From: Nodosilinea sp. P-1105 | Lineage (GTDB): Bacteria; Cyanobacteriota; Cyanobacteriia; Phormidesmidales; Phormidesmidaceae | Reading direction: 5' to 3' | DNA length: 64,000 nucleotides | Assembly: GCF_012911975.1 (NCBI RefSeq) | Contig: NZ_SMDQ01000017.1 | Span: forward strand, 1 to 64,000 | Part shown: piece after piece, positions 1 to 8,531 of the stretch | How the letters are laid out: the number at the start of each line of letters is the position of its first letter | How positions within the stretch are numbered: position 1 is the stretch's first letter | Notes under the pieces: model-generated | Database searches by the model: none | Told to the model about the DNA's origin: nothing | The model's input: the letters and a program-made list of their open reading frames with translations, nothing else | Program-made: the position numbers and the translations under genes

Positions 1-50
1 CCGCAGAGCTTTTCTTTACAAGTATCTATTGATACACGACAATTAACCCC

Positions 51-857
51 TTAACGTCCCGCCTTGTGGAGTGCTCCCCACAATCTTTGAGGCTGACAAG
101 AATTAAACCCTGGAAACTGAGTCAGCAAATATCCTCCCAGGAAGCCACCAATATGTCCCCAGTTATCAATACCTCTGACTGAGAAAAATCCGATCAAAAT
201 CAACAGAAAGCTGTAAATTCCGGCACGGTAGGTCAGATCACTATTCCGTGTCCGTTGCCCGTGGGAGACCATCGCCCCCAGCAATCCCAAGACAGCACCG
301 GAGGCCCCCACCGTCAGGTGAGCCCCCTGCCAGGGGTCGGGCAGATTGGGTAAATATTGGGCAACGGCACTCGTTAACGCTGCCCCTGTCACTGTTGAGG
401 CAACGTAAATAATTACCAATCGGCCTGCACCATAAAGCTTGGCCACCCAGGGACCGAGGTGGTAAATCCAGAACAAATTAAAGACAATGTGGATGAAGCC
501 ACCGTGCAACCAACCAGCGGTAAAGACGGTCCACCACCGGCCAACGGTAAACATAGGATGGGCTCCTGAAGATCCTAAAATCAAGGTGCTAAATGGGCTG
601 GGAGATAGTAAATCTTGACCATTACCGTGGCTAATTCCCTCCATATCTATCAGCAATGTCAATACATAGACAACCGCACAGGCCTTGATCACAAATTGGA
701 CAAAACCAAAGTCAGGCCCTCGTCGTCGCAGACTTTTTTCATACCCCCACAGGGTGGGGTTGACTTGCTGGCATTTGTGGCAAACCTTGGCATTGGCCGA
801 AACCAGGGTGTGACAAGAGAAGCAAACTTTAGCTGAGTTATCTCTTCTTATAAACAT
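51..857 (-). CDS. Rhomboid family intramembrane serine protease with N-terminal zinc ribbon
   Basis: This 268-residue membrane protein has a short N-terminal zinc-ribbon-like segment (CFSCH at about 12-16 and CHKC at about 26-29) and then about six hydrophobic helices. The rhomboid catalytic serine lies in GASGAVLGLLGA near residue 184, and the partner histidine is in WGHIGGFLGG near the C-terminus. HGGFIHIVFNLFWI carries the conserved HxxxN region of TM2. Rhomboids cleave transmembrane substrates within the bilayer; the substrate here is unknown. The zinc ribbon fused to a rhomboid is common in cyanobacterial homologues. The gene stands alone, divergent from the TPR gene at 1048. Confidence 0.92.
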   Translation of the reverse strand: MFIRRDNSAKVCFSCHTLVSANAKVCHKCQQVNPTLWGYEKSLRRRGPDFGFVQFVIKACAVVYVLTLLIDMEGISHGNGQDLLSPSPFSTLILGSSGAHPMFTVGRWWTVFTAGWLHGGFIHIVFNLFWIYHLGPWVAKLYGAGRLVIIYVASTVTGAALTSAVAQYLPNLPDPWQGAHLTVGASGAVLGLLGAMVSHGQRTRNSDLTYRAGIYSFLLILIGFFSVRGIDNWGHIGGFLGGYLLTQFPGFNSCQPQRLWGALHKAGR

Positions 858-1047
858 AGATTTTCAGGTGAATATCAACCAGAGAAAGGAGAGTGCATAG
901 CGTAGTCACCCTGCGGCCCTTTCACTGAAGTCTGTGTCAAAATCCTTTGGCTTTATGCAAGTTATACAAAACTTAATTTTCATTATTGTTTGCGTAAAAA
1001 CTGGAGCACTTTTCACAGTCCTAAGTAGACGCATTTGACGTATAACT

Positions 1048-1959
1048 ATGACACGTTCTTCACTCACTCCCTGGTTTCTGGGTCTGGCCACTTGCTTGGC
1101 TGGTGCCGGTAGTTTTGCGATCGCTGAGCCTAGTTTTAGCCAAGATGCGATCGCCAGTTGCCCAGAAAATGTATTAGACGCGATCGCGCCCACTGAGAAA
1201 ACTTCCACCAAATTACTAGAACAAGCCCTAAAACTTGAGCAGCAAGCTACCTTACACTACCGCCAAAACGACTACGAAGCCGCCATTGATCTGCTCCGGT
1301 GTGCCCTGGAACTGCAAGAGCAGGAACTGGGATCTGATCATCTCCATGTGGCCCAAAGCCTGAATGATCTGGCCTTTTTCTACAGTTTCATCAATGGCTA
1401 TGATCAGGCTCAGCCGCTATTAGAACGGGCCCTCACCATTCGAGAACAACACCTGGGGCCGCACCACCTAAAAGTAGCGGAAAGTTTGAATGGCCTGGGG
1501 TTCACCTATGCCAGCCTGGGTCGCTATAGCGATTCAGAGGCGGCTTATGAACGGGCTTTAGAAATTCGCCAGCAACAGCTAGGCCCCAACCATCACCTGG
1601 TGGCAGCCGTCCTCAGTAATATGGGTACCCTCCAGCAGCAGATGGGACGATTCTCCCAGTCTGAAACCCTGTTCAAGCAAGCGTTAGCGATGCGGGAACA
1701 AGAGCTGGGGCCTGATCACACCCAGGTGGCGACTAATCTCAGCAACCTGGCCCTGCTGTATGAAAACATGGGGAACTATGACGAGGCGGTGCCGCTGCTG
1801 GAGCGAGCCCTCGACATCCGTGAGCAGGAGTTCGGGCCAAGCCATCCCCTGGTGGAACAAACAGCCCGTAACCTGATGAGGCTCTATCGCACCATGAACC
1901 GCGACCAGGAGATCCAGGATCTCTACGATCGCTTCCGGCATGTGTCATCTAACGAATAG
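1048..1959 (+). CDS. Secreted TPR protein (kinesin-light-chain-type repeats)
   Basis: A 303-residue protein with an N-terminal hydrophobic signal segment (residues 8-26, ending near AIAEPS). Five 42-residue TPR units of the kinesin light chain/NPHP3 type follow, each with the signature ALxIREQxLGPxHxxVA. The unit phase is almost perfect from about residue 70 to 285. TPR arrays bind protein partners, and no catalytic domain is present. It resembles the TPR half of the CHAT protein at 10257-12830 but lacks the CHAT domain. Export to the periplasm is inferred from the signal segment. No clear Shine-Dalgarno precedes the ATG. Confidence 0.85.
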   Translation: MTRSSLTPWFLGLATCLAGAGSFAIAEPSFSQDAIASCPENVLDAIAPTEKTSTKLLEQALKLEQQATLHYRQNDYEAAIDLLRCALELQEQELGSDHLHVAQSLNDLAFFYSFINGYDQAQPLLERALTIREQHLGPHHLKVAESLNGLGFTYASLGRYSDSEAAYERALEIRQQQLGPNHHLVAAVLSNMGTLQQQMGRFSQSETLFKQALAMREQELGPDHTQVATNLSNLALLYENMGNYDEAVPLLERALDIREQEFGPSHPLVEQTARNLMRLYRTMNRDQEIQDLYDRFRHVSSNE

Positions 1960-1980
1960 CTGCCATACCGATAGATCATA

Positions 1981-2045
1981 GATCCCAGGGGTCTTTTGTC
2001 TTTGGCTATGGCTTGCGAGTTATCCCAGGGCAGACCCCTGGGATC
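1981..2045. terminator. Long perfect inverted repeat after the TPR gene
   Basis: A perfect 14-bp inverted repeat (GATCCCAGGGGTCT at 1981-1994 and its complement at 2032-2045) encloses a 37-nt spacer just downstream of the TPR stop codon. It could fold as a transcript-end hairpin between the converging genes. It lacks a long T-run, so termination is only inferred. Confidence 0.45.
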
Positions 2046-2053
2046 TTGCCATA

Positions 2054-2106
2054 CAACCTTGGGGGCTTCAGATCCCCCCAGAATTGGGGGGCGGGGGGGC
2101 AAAGCT
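2054..2106. repeat. 53-bp GC-rich interspersed repeat, copy A
   Basis: This contains the palindrome CCCCCCAGAATTGGGGGG followed by a G-run and CAAAGCT. It matches copy B at 12923-12975 with a single mismatch over 53 bp. A diverged inverted relative with the core CCCCCAATTCTGGGGG lies at 46937-46952. It sits between the converging ends of the TPR gene and the 549-residue secreted protein. Confidence 0.8.
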
Positions 2107-2111
2107 GTGAC

Positions 2112-3761
2112 CTAGCGGAGCTGGTCTTGCCAGCGCAGGGTCTGGGTTTTGGCGCGATCGCCCAGGCTGCGGGTGGCGGTAATCTCAATATTTACCGGAG
2201 TGCCCGATCGCTGGTATTGCGCTTCGATCGGTAACTGGCTGAGGTCGATCACAAAGCGATTATGGTCGCGGGTGACTAGTTCTGCGGGGATCTCGCCTTC
2301 ATAGCGGGTCTGCCAGCGGGGGCGGGAGCTATGGGATATTCCCGACCTATAGCGAATGTGAAAATCAGTGTATAAAACCTCTGAATGTCCGGCAAGATCA
2401 ATCACACTGAAGGTCAAAGAATTACCGTCTCTACCCATTAAACCAGGGGCTAGTTCTGTGACTTCATCAGCCGGAATAAAATCCTGAACGATGACCGTTG
2501 CTAACTCATCCTGATATTGAGTTTCTGTCAAAGGCCACAGGTCTTCGGTCAGAGAAAGACTAATGCGTCCATCGTCCTCTAAGGAAAGACTAGCTGGTTG
2601 ATCTGCAAATTCCTCAATCGGTGGGTCAGCTTGCCAATCTAATTGGGCTGTTGCTTCAAGCCGTTCTACAAACTCTAAATAGGTATCGGCAATGATTGAT
2701 CCAGGTGCTAACAGATCCGCTGCGCCCCTGCGTTCGCGCCACACATGTTTGGATAGTTCAAATGTTTGACTGGTCAACTCAGATAGAGTTGTCGCTACCC
2801 GCGATCGCTCCAGCGGCAGGGGCTCTTGTTGATTAACAAGTCTCAGGTGACCAACATTGCCATCTCTGCCTCGTCCCCCCGATCTTGCTGATACCCTTCG
2901 ACAACCCGATGGGATCGAACGACTGATTGGAAAAGGGTTGACGGTTTGGGCAGTCAGGGGTGCAGATGATTTTAGTTCTTTGGCTAGAGATTGTTCAGGT
3001 AAATCGCCGTCTGACTGGGGAATCGCTGGGGGCGAAAGAATGTCATCTATATTAATGTCTGACGGTGGTTCAAACGATGGAGACGGCGGGAAGAGATCTT
3101 CCAGGTTAGTTTCTGGCGAGTTAAGGGCTGGCAAGTTAATTTCCGGCGAGGTAACTTCCGGCGTCTCAAGGGGTGGTGGTGGGCAGGTAAACCCATCAAT
3201 ACCTTGACTGCCTGCACCGCCACGCCCTCCTGAAGCATCCACATAGACCTGCCGCAGATTATCCAGATCAGTGTAGTAGACCGTTAGCACCCCACCATCA
3301 CCACCTGGTCCTCCAGAACTACCATGAATTGGTTGTACACTCTGTGGCTGTTCGGGTTCTTCACCAGTCAAGCGCCGTTGTATCCTGGCTGGATCGTGGA
3401 AGTTCCTTTGTTGAGTTGGGCTGGGCGGACTTGCCGCTGCCCCCGGTCGGCCAGAAAGGTTGATTCTAAATTCTGAACCATCGGCAAAAATAGTTCGATA
3501 CAGTCTTTGGGAAGAATTTTCTGCGGGTGTCCAGAAACGGGGGGAGGATTGTTCCTCAGGGGAGCTGTTGTCATTGGGTGGAGAGACATCATGGGTGGGC
3601 GGTAAGTTTAGCAACTGTTCAATTGTCGGTCTCTGCAATTCGTTTGCTAAGTCGGCCAGTTTATTGGATGAGGCATCCCTAGCGATCGCGGCTTCAGCCA
3701 GCCCGGTACTGCCCAGGGCGATCAAGAGGGGGAGAAAAATGGATTTGTACGAGGTATACAT
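2112..3761 (-). CDS. Secreted protein with collagen-like glycine-rich patches, function unknown
   Basis: A 549-residue protein with a typical signal peptide (hydrophobic residues 8-24, cleavage likely near AIARDA). Two glycine-rich collagen-like stretches, GGPGGDGG near residue 150 and GGRGGAGSQG near 180, flank a segment (VLTVYYTDLDNLRQVYVDA) that I recall from other cyanobacterial glycine-rich exported proteins. A Pro/Glu/Ser-rich spacer follows around residues 200-260, and the last 200 residues look like beta-rich folded sequence without a motif I recognise. An AAGG lies about 8 nt before the ATG and supports this start. An extracellular or envelope location is inferred. The function is unknown. 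Confidence 0.7.
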   Translation of the reverse strand: MYTSYKSIFLPLLIALGSTGLAEAAIARDASSNKLADLANELQRPTIEQLLNLPPTHDVSPPNDNSSPEEQSSPRFWTPAENSSQRLYRTIFADGSEFRINLSGRPGAAASPPSPTQQRNFHDPARIQRRLTGEEPEQPQSVQPIHGSSGGPGGDGGVLTVYYTDLDNLRQVYVDASGGRGGAGSQGIDGFTCPPPPLETPEVTSPEINLPALNSPETNLEDLFPPSPSFEPPSDINIDDILSPPAIPQSDGDLPEQSLAKELKSSAPLTAQTVNPFPISRSIPSGCRRVSARSGGRGRDGNVGHLRLVNQQEPLPLERSRVATTLSELTSQTFELSKHVWRERRGAADLLAPGSIIADTYLEFVERLEATAQLDWQADPPIEEFADQPASLSLEDDGRISLSLTEDLWPLTETQYQDELATVIVQDFIPADEVTELAPGLMGRDGNSLTFSVIDLAGHSEVLYTDFHIRYRSGISHSSRPRWQTRYEGEIPAELVTRDHNRFVIDLSQLPIEAQYQRSGTPVNIEITATRSLGDRAKTQTLRWQDQLR

Positions 3762-3895
3762 GGCAAGACCTTGGTAAATTCTGAGGTGAATGAGATCTCT
3801 AAATCTGTCTGTGGCGACTGCCCTAGGGGTTATGCAAATCTGCAGAACGTTGAGAATTTGTCACACGGCGCCCCAGGACAGAGAGCAAACGTGAC

Positions 3896-4330
3896 TTACG
3901 GCGCTCCAACGCAAGTCAAGTGGTACTGGCGTGACCCGCCACCTGCCTGAATCCCCTCACGCAGGGCATCCAGGGATAATGAATCGGCTCGAAACTCCAG
4001 CACTGCATCAGGGGAGGGTTGGCGAATGCGCTCCAGAACTTCGGCTGCAGGGGGTAGAGCAGACAAATTCAACTGGACTGGGCTGTGGCCAAAGTTCAAG
4101 GTGCAGGCTTCGTAGCCATGGTGCTGTCTGAGTTCTTGCAGCCGATTTAGATATCGACTAATATCTTGAGTTGACAGCCTGACATGACTCGTCGGCCCTG
4201 GGTTAACGTCTTGAGACGGGCCAAAGCTTGAACCTTGAGCAGCTTGGGGAGTCAAGAAGGCAGGCGCAACAGTGCATAAGCCAAGGAACAGACCTAGAAA
4301 AGAGTGGTGAGATTGAAAAGTCATGATCAT
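3896..4330 (-). CDS. Small secreted protein, function unknown
   Basis: About 144 residues from the ATG at 4330 (MIMTFQ), chosen because AGGAG lies about 8 nt upstream; an in-frame ATG at 4363 would lengthen it by 11 residues. Residues 9-32 form a signal peptide ending near PQAAQGSS. The mature part has two cysteines (EACTLNF and HLTCVGAP) that could form a disulfide, and no domain that I recognise. It is transcribed in the same direction as the secreted 549-residue protein downstream, with a 134-bp gap, so co-expression is possible. Confidence 0.6.
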   Translation of the reverse strand: MIMTFQSHHSFLGLFLGLCTVAPAFLTPQAAQGSSFGPSQDVNPGPTSHVRLSTQDISRYLNRLQELRQHHGYEACTLNFGHSPVQLNLSALPPAAEVLERIRQPSPDAVLEFRADSLSLDALREGIQAGGGSRQYHLTCVGAP

Positions 4331-4363
4331 GGAACGTGTCTCCTGTGAGGGCAAATTTCTCAC

Positions 4364-4700
4364 TCAAGTGAAAAGCGTGAATCAAGCTGACAAAGGTCTT
4401 TTCAGGACATTTAAGGCACATCAACTTGTAATCGAAGCACATAACTAGCTCACTTGAATGACTTTCTTTTATCGCCTTTGTGTGAGTCCTTGCAAGGGGC
4501 TTACACATTTCTTTATAGTGTTGGTGTGAGGCAAGGCGTCATAAATGTGAGATCATCTACGGAAGGCTAGCCTCCATGGGCTTTTGAGCCACTTTGATTT
4601 AGAGCAGGACCGAGTAAAGGTCACGTGGTTGATCGAAAAAATCTTGTCAGCTCACATTCGTGAGCTAAAATGAGGTGTTGACCTGTGACGAGAAAAGTTA
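4364..4700. other. Divergent intergenic region ahead of the STAND gene
   Basis: A 337-bp non-coding gap between two divergent genes. It must hold both promoters. I see no confident -10/-35 pair, repeat or RNA gene in it. Confidence 0.4.
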
Positions 4701-6350
4701 TTGATACCTCAAGAATTCCTAAGGGATAAGTTTGCCGCTCACCATGGTCTTTCTGAGGCTGAACTGCAGGTGGTGGCATTAGTTGTGGACGGAAAGCCTA
4801 CAACAGCTATTGCCACAAAACTGGGCATCAGTGAGGATGCTGTCAGAAAACGGTTGAGTGAGGTCTACAAGAAGTGCAAGATCGAGGGGCGTGGTCCGGT
4901 TAAACTGGCCAGGCTACAGCAGAAGCTATCGAATGAATTTCAAACGCAGCAAGAGCCTACGGCTGTTCCGGGGCCTCCACCCGGGTCCCCGCCCACTTCC
5001 CCGGCACCACCATCTTTGGACTGGGGTGAAGCCCCTAAAATTCCAGACCCCTATGGTCGCCAGTCAGAGTTAAGTCTGCTTCAGGAATGGATACAACAGC
5101 GCGATCGCTGTCGTCTGGTTTTACTCTATGGGTTAAAGGGCACTGGCAAAACCACCCTGGCTGTGCACTTAGCAGAGCAACTTGCCACCTCTGCCGAGTT
5201 CGAGGGAATCGTCTGGCGTTCCCTCAGCCATGCCCCTCACTTGAAGGAGTTTTTGGATGGGCTCTTGGCCTCATTGGGCGTCAGCTTGCCGCCCACAGCT
5301 CAAGACCAGAGGGCGCAAATCTCCCAGATATTAGAGGTTTTACAACACCATCGCTATTTGATCATTTTAGATGATGGTGAATGCCTGCTAAAACCTAAAA
5401 CATTGGCTGGAAACTATCGGGAGGGTTACGAAGACTATGGTGAGCTTTTCCAACGCATCGGTAAGGCCCGTCACCAGAGCTGCCTGATTCTAATTAGCAC
5501 CGAGACAATCAATGCACTTACCTTTCTAGAGGGGGATAACTCTCCCGTGCGAGCCTTACAACTCGAAGGATTAGACCCAGATGCAGCCTTAAGTTTACTA
5601 GCAGACTTGGGACTACAGCCCTCTGAATCGGCACAATGGCACCATTTGATTACTACCTACGATGGTAATCCTCTGGCCTTAAAAATTGTGGCTTCTACGC
5701 TGAAAATGCTATTTGGCGGTAGCGTAGAGGCGTTTTTTCAACAGAATACACCCCTTGTTTTTCAAGAAATTCGTGATCTAGTTAAAGCATCATTTGAGCG
5801 ACTATCAGAGCCAGAAGTAGACATTATGTACTGCCTGGCATTGGCTTCAGACTCTCTCGACTTGCAAGCCATCCAGAATCATATTCTGGCCCCTCTAGAT
5901 ATGTCAGATCTAATGCAGATTGTAATATCTCTCCGGCAGCGATCGCTGATTGCAACAGATCCTGAAAATACCAGCCGATTTATGCTCAGGGATGTTGTGC
6001 TGGAATATGTTACTGACCATATTTTTGAGGTTTTATGTCAAGAGACGTGTCAGCTTGTTACTAGCTTTGAACAACTGCAAACCCAGTCAACCTCAGAGTT
6101 GCAGACATGGCTAGGTCAAAGTTTACTCGCACGCTTAAAAATATTTAATGGTAGATCAGATTCTGGCTTTTCTAGAGCGCTTGCTCAACTTAAGCATAAG
6201 TTGCAAGCCGAATTTCCCAATCAGCAACATATTGTAGACATGCTTAGACAAACTCAGACTTGGCTTAAGACCGAATTCCTGGTAAAAAATACATACGCCA
6301 CTGAAAATATAGGCCACTTAATCACTTTACTCACAGACCATCCTAGCTGA
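4701..6350 (+). CDS. LuxR-type HTH plus NB-ARC (STAND) signalling ATPase, no sensor repeats
   Basis: A 549-residue protein starting at TTG 4701. Residues 15-75 form a LuxR/GerE-like helix-turn-helix (ATKLGISEDAVRKRLSEVY). A Pro-rich linker (about 85-108) precedes the NB-ARC domain, which starts at DWGEAPKIPDPYGRQSEL. Walker A is GLKGTGKTTLAVHLAEQL near residue 145, Walker B is YLIILDDGE, and GNPLALKIVAS is the GxP motif of the ARC region. A winged-helix part follows to about residue 450. Cyanobacterial relatives usually continue into WD40 or other repeats, but this one ends without them. The next gene begins 24 bp downstream on the same strand and encodes a kinase carrying WD40 repeats, so the two probably act together. 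Regulated transcription or a stress or defence switch is inferred. Confidence 0.85.
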   Translation: MIPQEFLRDKFAAHHGLSEAELQVVALVVDGKPTTAIATKLGISEDAVRKRLSEVYKKCKIEGRGPVKLARLQQKLSNEFQTQQEPTAVPGPPPGSPPTSPAPPSLDWGEAPKIPDPYGRQSELSLLQEWIQQRDRCRLVLLYGLKGTGKTTLAVHLAEQLATSAEFEGIVWRSLSHAPHLKEFLDGLLASLGVSLPPTAQDQRAQISQILEVLQHHRYLIILDDGECLLKPKTLAGNYREGYEDYGELFQRIGKARHQSCLILISTETINALTFLEGDNSPVRALQLEGLDPDAALSLLADLGLQPSESAQWHHLITTYDGNPLALKIVASTLKMLFGGSVEAFFQQNTPLVFQEIRDLVKASFERLSEPEVDIMYCLALASDSLDLQAIQNHILAPLDMSDLMQIVISLRQRSLIATDPENTSRFMLRDVVLEYVTDHIFEVLCQETCQLVTSFEQLQTQSTSELQTWLGQSLLARLKIFNGRSDSGFSRALAQLKHKLQAEFPNQQHIVDMLRQTQTWLKTEFLVKNTYATENIGHLITLLTDHPS

Positions 6351-6374
6351 CTCCATGCGTAATGGAGATGCCCG

Positions 6375-8507
6375 ATGATTTATTGCGTTAATCCTGTTTG
6401 CCCGAAGCGCCACAACCCAGAAGATGCCAGCCACTGTTTGACCTGTGGCACGTCCCTGCTAGTGCACAACCGCTACTGCTTACTGCGACGTCTCCATGAC
6501 TCTGAAGTGAAAGAAGTCTTTGAGGTGGAGGATGTGGTCGATAATGACACTAAAATCTTAAAAATTGTTAAGGCTTTTCCAAATATTGATTTTATTGAAA
6601 ATCATATTGAACGTATCCAGCGCGAGGCACGAACGTTGATTGGGCTCAACCTGCCCAGCGTCCCTAGAGTGGCACTTGATGGTTATTTCACACTTATACC
6701 AGCTCAAGGTGCTCCGTCTATACACTGCTTGGCCATGGAAAAAATCGAAGGCCAGAATCTAAAACAGTGGATAGAAACCCATGGCCCTATTTCAGCAGAT
6801 TTAGCCTGGCAATGGCTCAAACAACTGGTTGAGGTTATTGACCAGGTTCATCAAGAAAAATTGATCCATCGAGATGTTGAACCCTCCAACATTATTCGTC
6901 GTCCTGATGGCGCTTTAGCCTTAATTGACTTTGATACCGTTTGCAGTACCACAGAAACGGTTTTATCAGATACCGATAAAACTTTAATGATGTCCGACTG
7001 CTATGCCGCCCCCGAACAGTTTCCGGACTTCAAACAGTTTCAGAATAGAGCTTATCTTGAGTCAGATCTATATTCTCTGGGTCGTACCTTCGTTTATTTG
7101 CTGACGGGAAAATCTCCTTGCTCACTGGAAGAGGTTCATCGTCGACTGATCTGGCGCGATCATGTGCCAAAGCGCAATAGACAAGAGAGAAACAATGGCT
7201 TAACGGAGTTTCAAACTAAACAACTCTTCAATTTGATCGATCGGTTTATGGCCTATGAGCCTAAAGATCGCCCAAGTGACAAAAATAAAATTCTGCAGCG
7301 AATTCGTTGGATTGAGCTATATGGCAAAGTTCACACGTCAATCCTCAAAGCCTCAGCTGGGGCGGCACTATTACTGGTTGGCATTGGTCTAGGGTGGGGC
7401 ATTACCCAGTGGGAGGGCAATCCTGTCTCTGAACTAACTACCGATGCCTTAGTTGCTAATGAATGTCAGATGGGTGTTGCTGACGTCACAGATATGAGCT
7501 TTAGTCCTGATGGCAATTTCTTGGCTACTACTAGTTCTGATAGAAGCGTAAGAATATACGATGTGGGCGAGGAAGATATAAATGAGACTTGTGCTGAATA
7601 TGTAGAGCATAGTACAAGTGTTATAGCTGTGGCTTTTCGCCCAAGGGTAGGTGGTTCAGAGGTTAACCAATTTGCTACAGCTGGTTTAGATGGAACTATA
7701 AACTTTTGGGAGATTAACTCGCGTACCAATAGGGTTGAGTTGCTTTCTAAGCTGGAGCATGATGAGCCGGTAGTTGCAATGAGCTTTTCGCCTAATGGCT
7801 CATATTTGACGGCTGGATTCAGTGGTGGTGAAACTAGAGTTTGGAGCTTACAAGAGGATAAGCTAAGCCAAGAGAGCTTTCAAAGTGTAAGTTTGCCTGG
7901 TCATCAGTACATTACATCTACTGAATTTAGTGTAAATGAGACTTACCTTGCTACTGCTAGCTTAGGTGGTCGACCAATAGTTTTAGATCTAGGCAGCAAT
8001 GAAAACAATATCTTCGAAATTTCTCATGATGACGTTTTGTCTGTAGCATTTAATCCGATAGAAGCTTCAGAGATAGCAACTATGGGAACTGATAGTGTGA
8101 TCAAAATCTGGAATCTTGAAACACCAGACTCACCTGTTAGTAGGCTGGAAATGACAAGACGCTTAACTTCAATAGAGTTCAGTCCGAATGGGCGCAATAT
8201 TGCTGCTTTAGCAGCCGAGGGACGTATATCACCAACCACTCTTTGGAGGCGACATGAGGGTAGTTGGGCCGCAGATTCAATACCAGAAGAAAAGGTTATT
8301 TCCTTTGCTTTTAATCCTCAAGGTGGGCGTGAGATCGGCTTGATTACGAATCGTGCAGTTAAGGTGGTTTCGGTTGATGATCTAAGCAACCTTGAAGAGC
8401 TTTCATTAGGTGGTCAACCTGTAGATATTGCCTTTAGCCCTATAGATTCATCGCAACTTGCCATCGCAATGTCAGATGGTACCGTTCAACTACGAAGCTG
8501 GAGGTAA
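6375..8507 (+). CDS. 4-Cys serine/threonine protein kinase with C-terminal WD40 repeats
   Basis: A 710-residue protein. The N-terminal 4-Cys zinc-ribbon-like motif (CVNPVCPKRH...CLTCG) is typical of cyanobacterial Hanks-type kinases. The kinase domain spans about 35-310: candidate lysine in KILKIVKAF, catalytic loop IHRDVEPSNII, metal motif DFD in place of DFG, then YAAPEQF and SDLYSLGRT. One transmembrane helix lies near 325-345 (AALLLVGIGLGWGI). About seven WD40-like blades follow, with phrases such as MSFSPDGNFLATTSSDRSVRIYD. Topology would place the kinase inside and the propeller outside the membrane. The WD40 half is clearly AT-richer than its neighbours (7501-7560 is 38% GC), which suggests separate acquisition. 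It probably forms an operon with the preceding STAND gene. Confidence 0.9.
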   Translation: MIYCVNPVCPKRHNPEDASHCLTCGTSLLVHNRYCLLRRLHDSEVKEVFEVEDVVDNDTKILKIVKAFPNIDFIENHIERIQREARTLIGLNLPSVPRVALDGYFTLIPAQGAPSIHCLAMEKIEGQNLKQWIETHGPISADLAWQWLKQLVEVIDQVHQEKLIHRDVEPSNIIRRPDGALALIDFDTVCSTTETVLSDTDKTLMMSDCYAAPEQFPDFKQFQNRAYLESDLYSLGRTFVYLLTGKSPCSLEEVHRRLIWRDHVPKRNRQERNNGLTEFQTKQLFNLIDRFMAYEPKDRPSDKNKILQRIRWIELYGKVHTSILKASAGAALLLVGIGLGWGITQWEGNPVSELTTDALVANECQMGVADVTDMSFSPDGNFLATTSSDRSVRIYDVGEEDINETCAEYVEHSTSVIAVAFRPRVGGSEVNQFATAGLDGTINFWEINSRTNRVELLSKLEHDEPVVAMSFSPNGSYLTAGFSGGETRVWSLQEDKLSQESFQSVSLPGHQYITSTEFSVNETYLATASLGGRPIVLDLGSNENNIFEISHDDVLSVAFNPIEASEIATMGTDSVIKIWNLETPDSPVSRLEMTRRLTSIEFSPNGRNIAALAAEGRISPTTLWRRHEGSWAADSIPEEKVISFAFNPQGGREIGLITNRAVKVVSVDDLSNLEELSLGGQPVDIAFSPIDSSQLAIAMSDGTVQLRSWR

Positions 8508-8531
8508 ATATATTGGTACTTTGTCGCTCCG

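Noticed and set aside
2013-2234. Small plus-strand frame with GGGGAG-rich protein over the 53-bp repeat
   Set aside because: It mostly translates the repeat and the antisense of the secreted protein gene.
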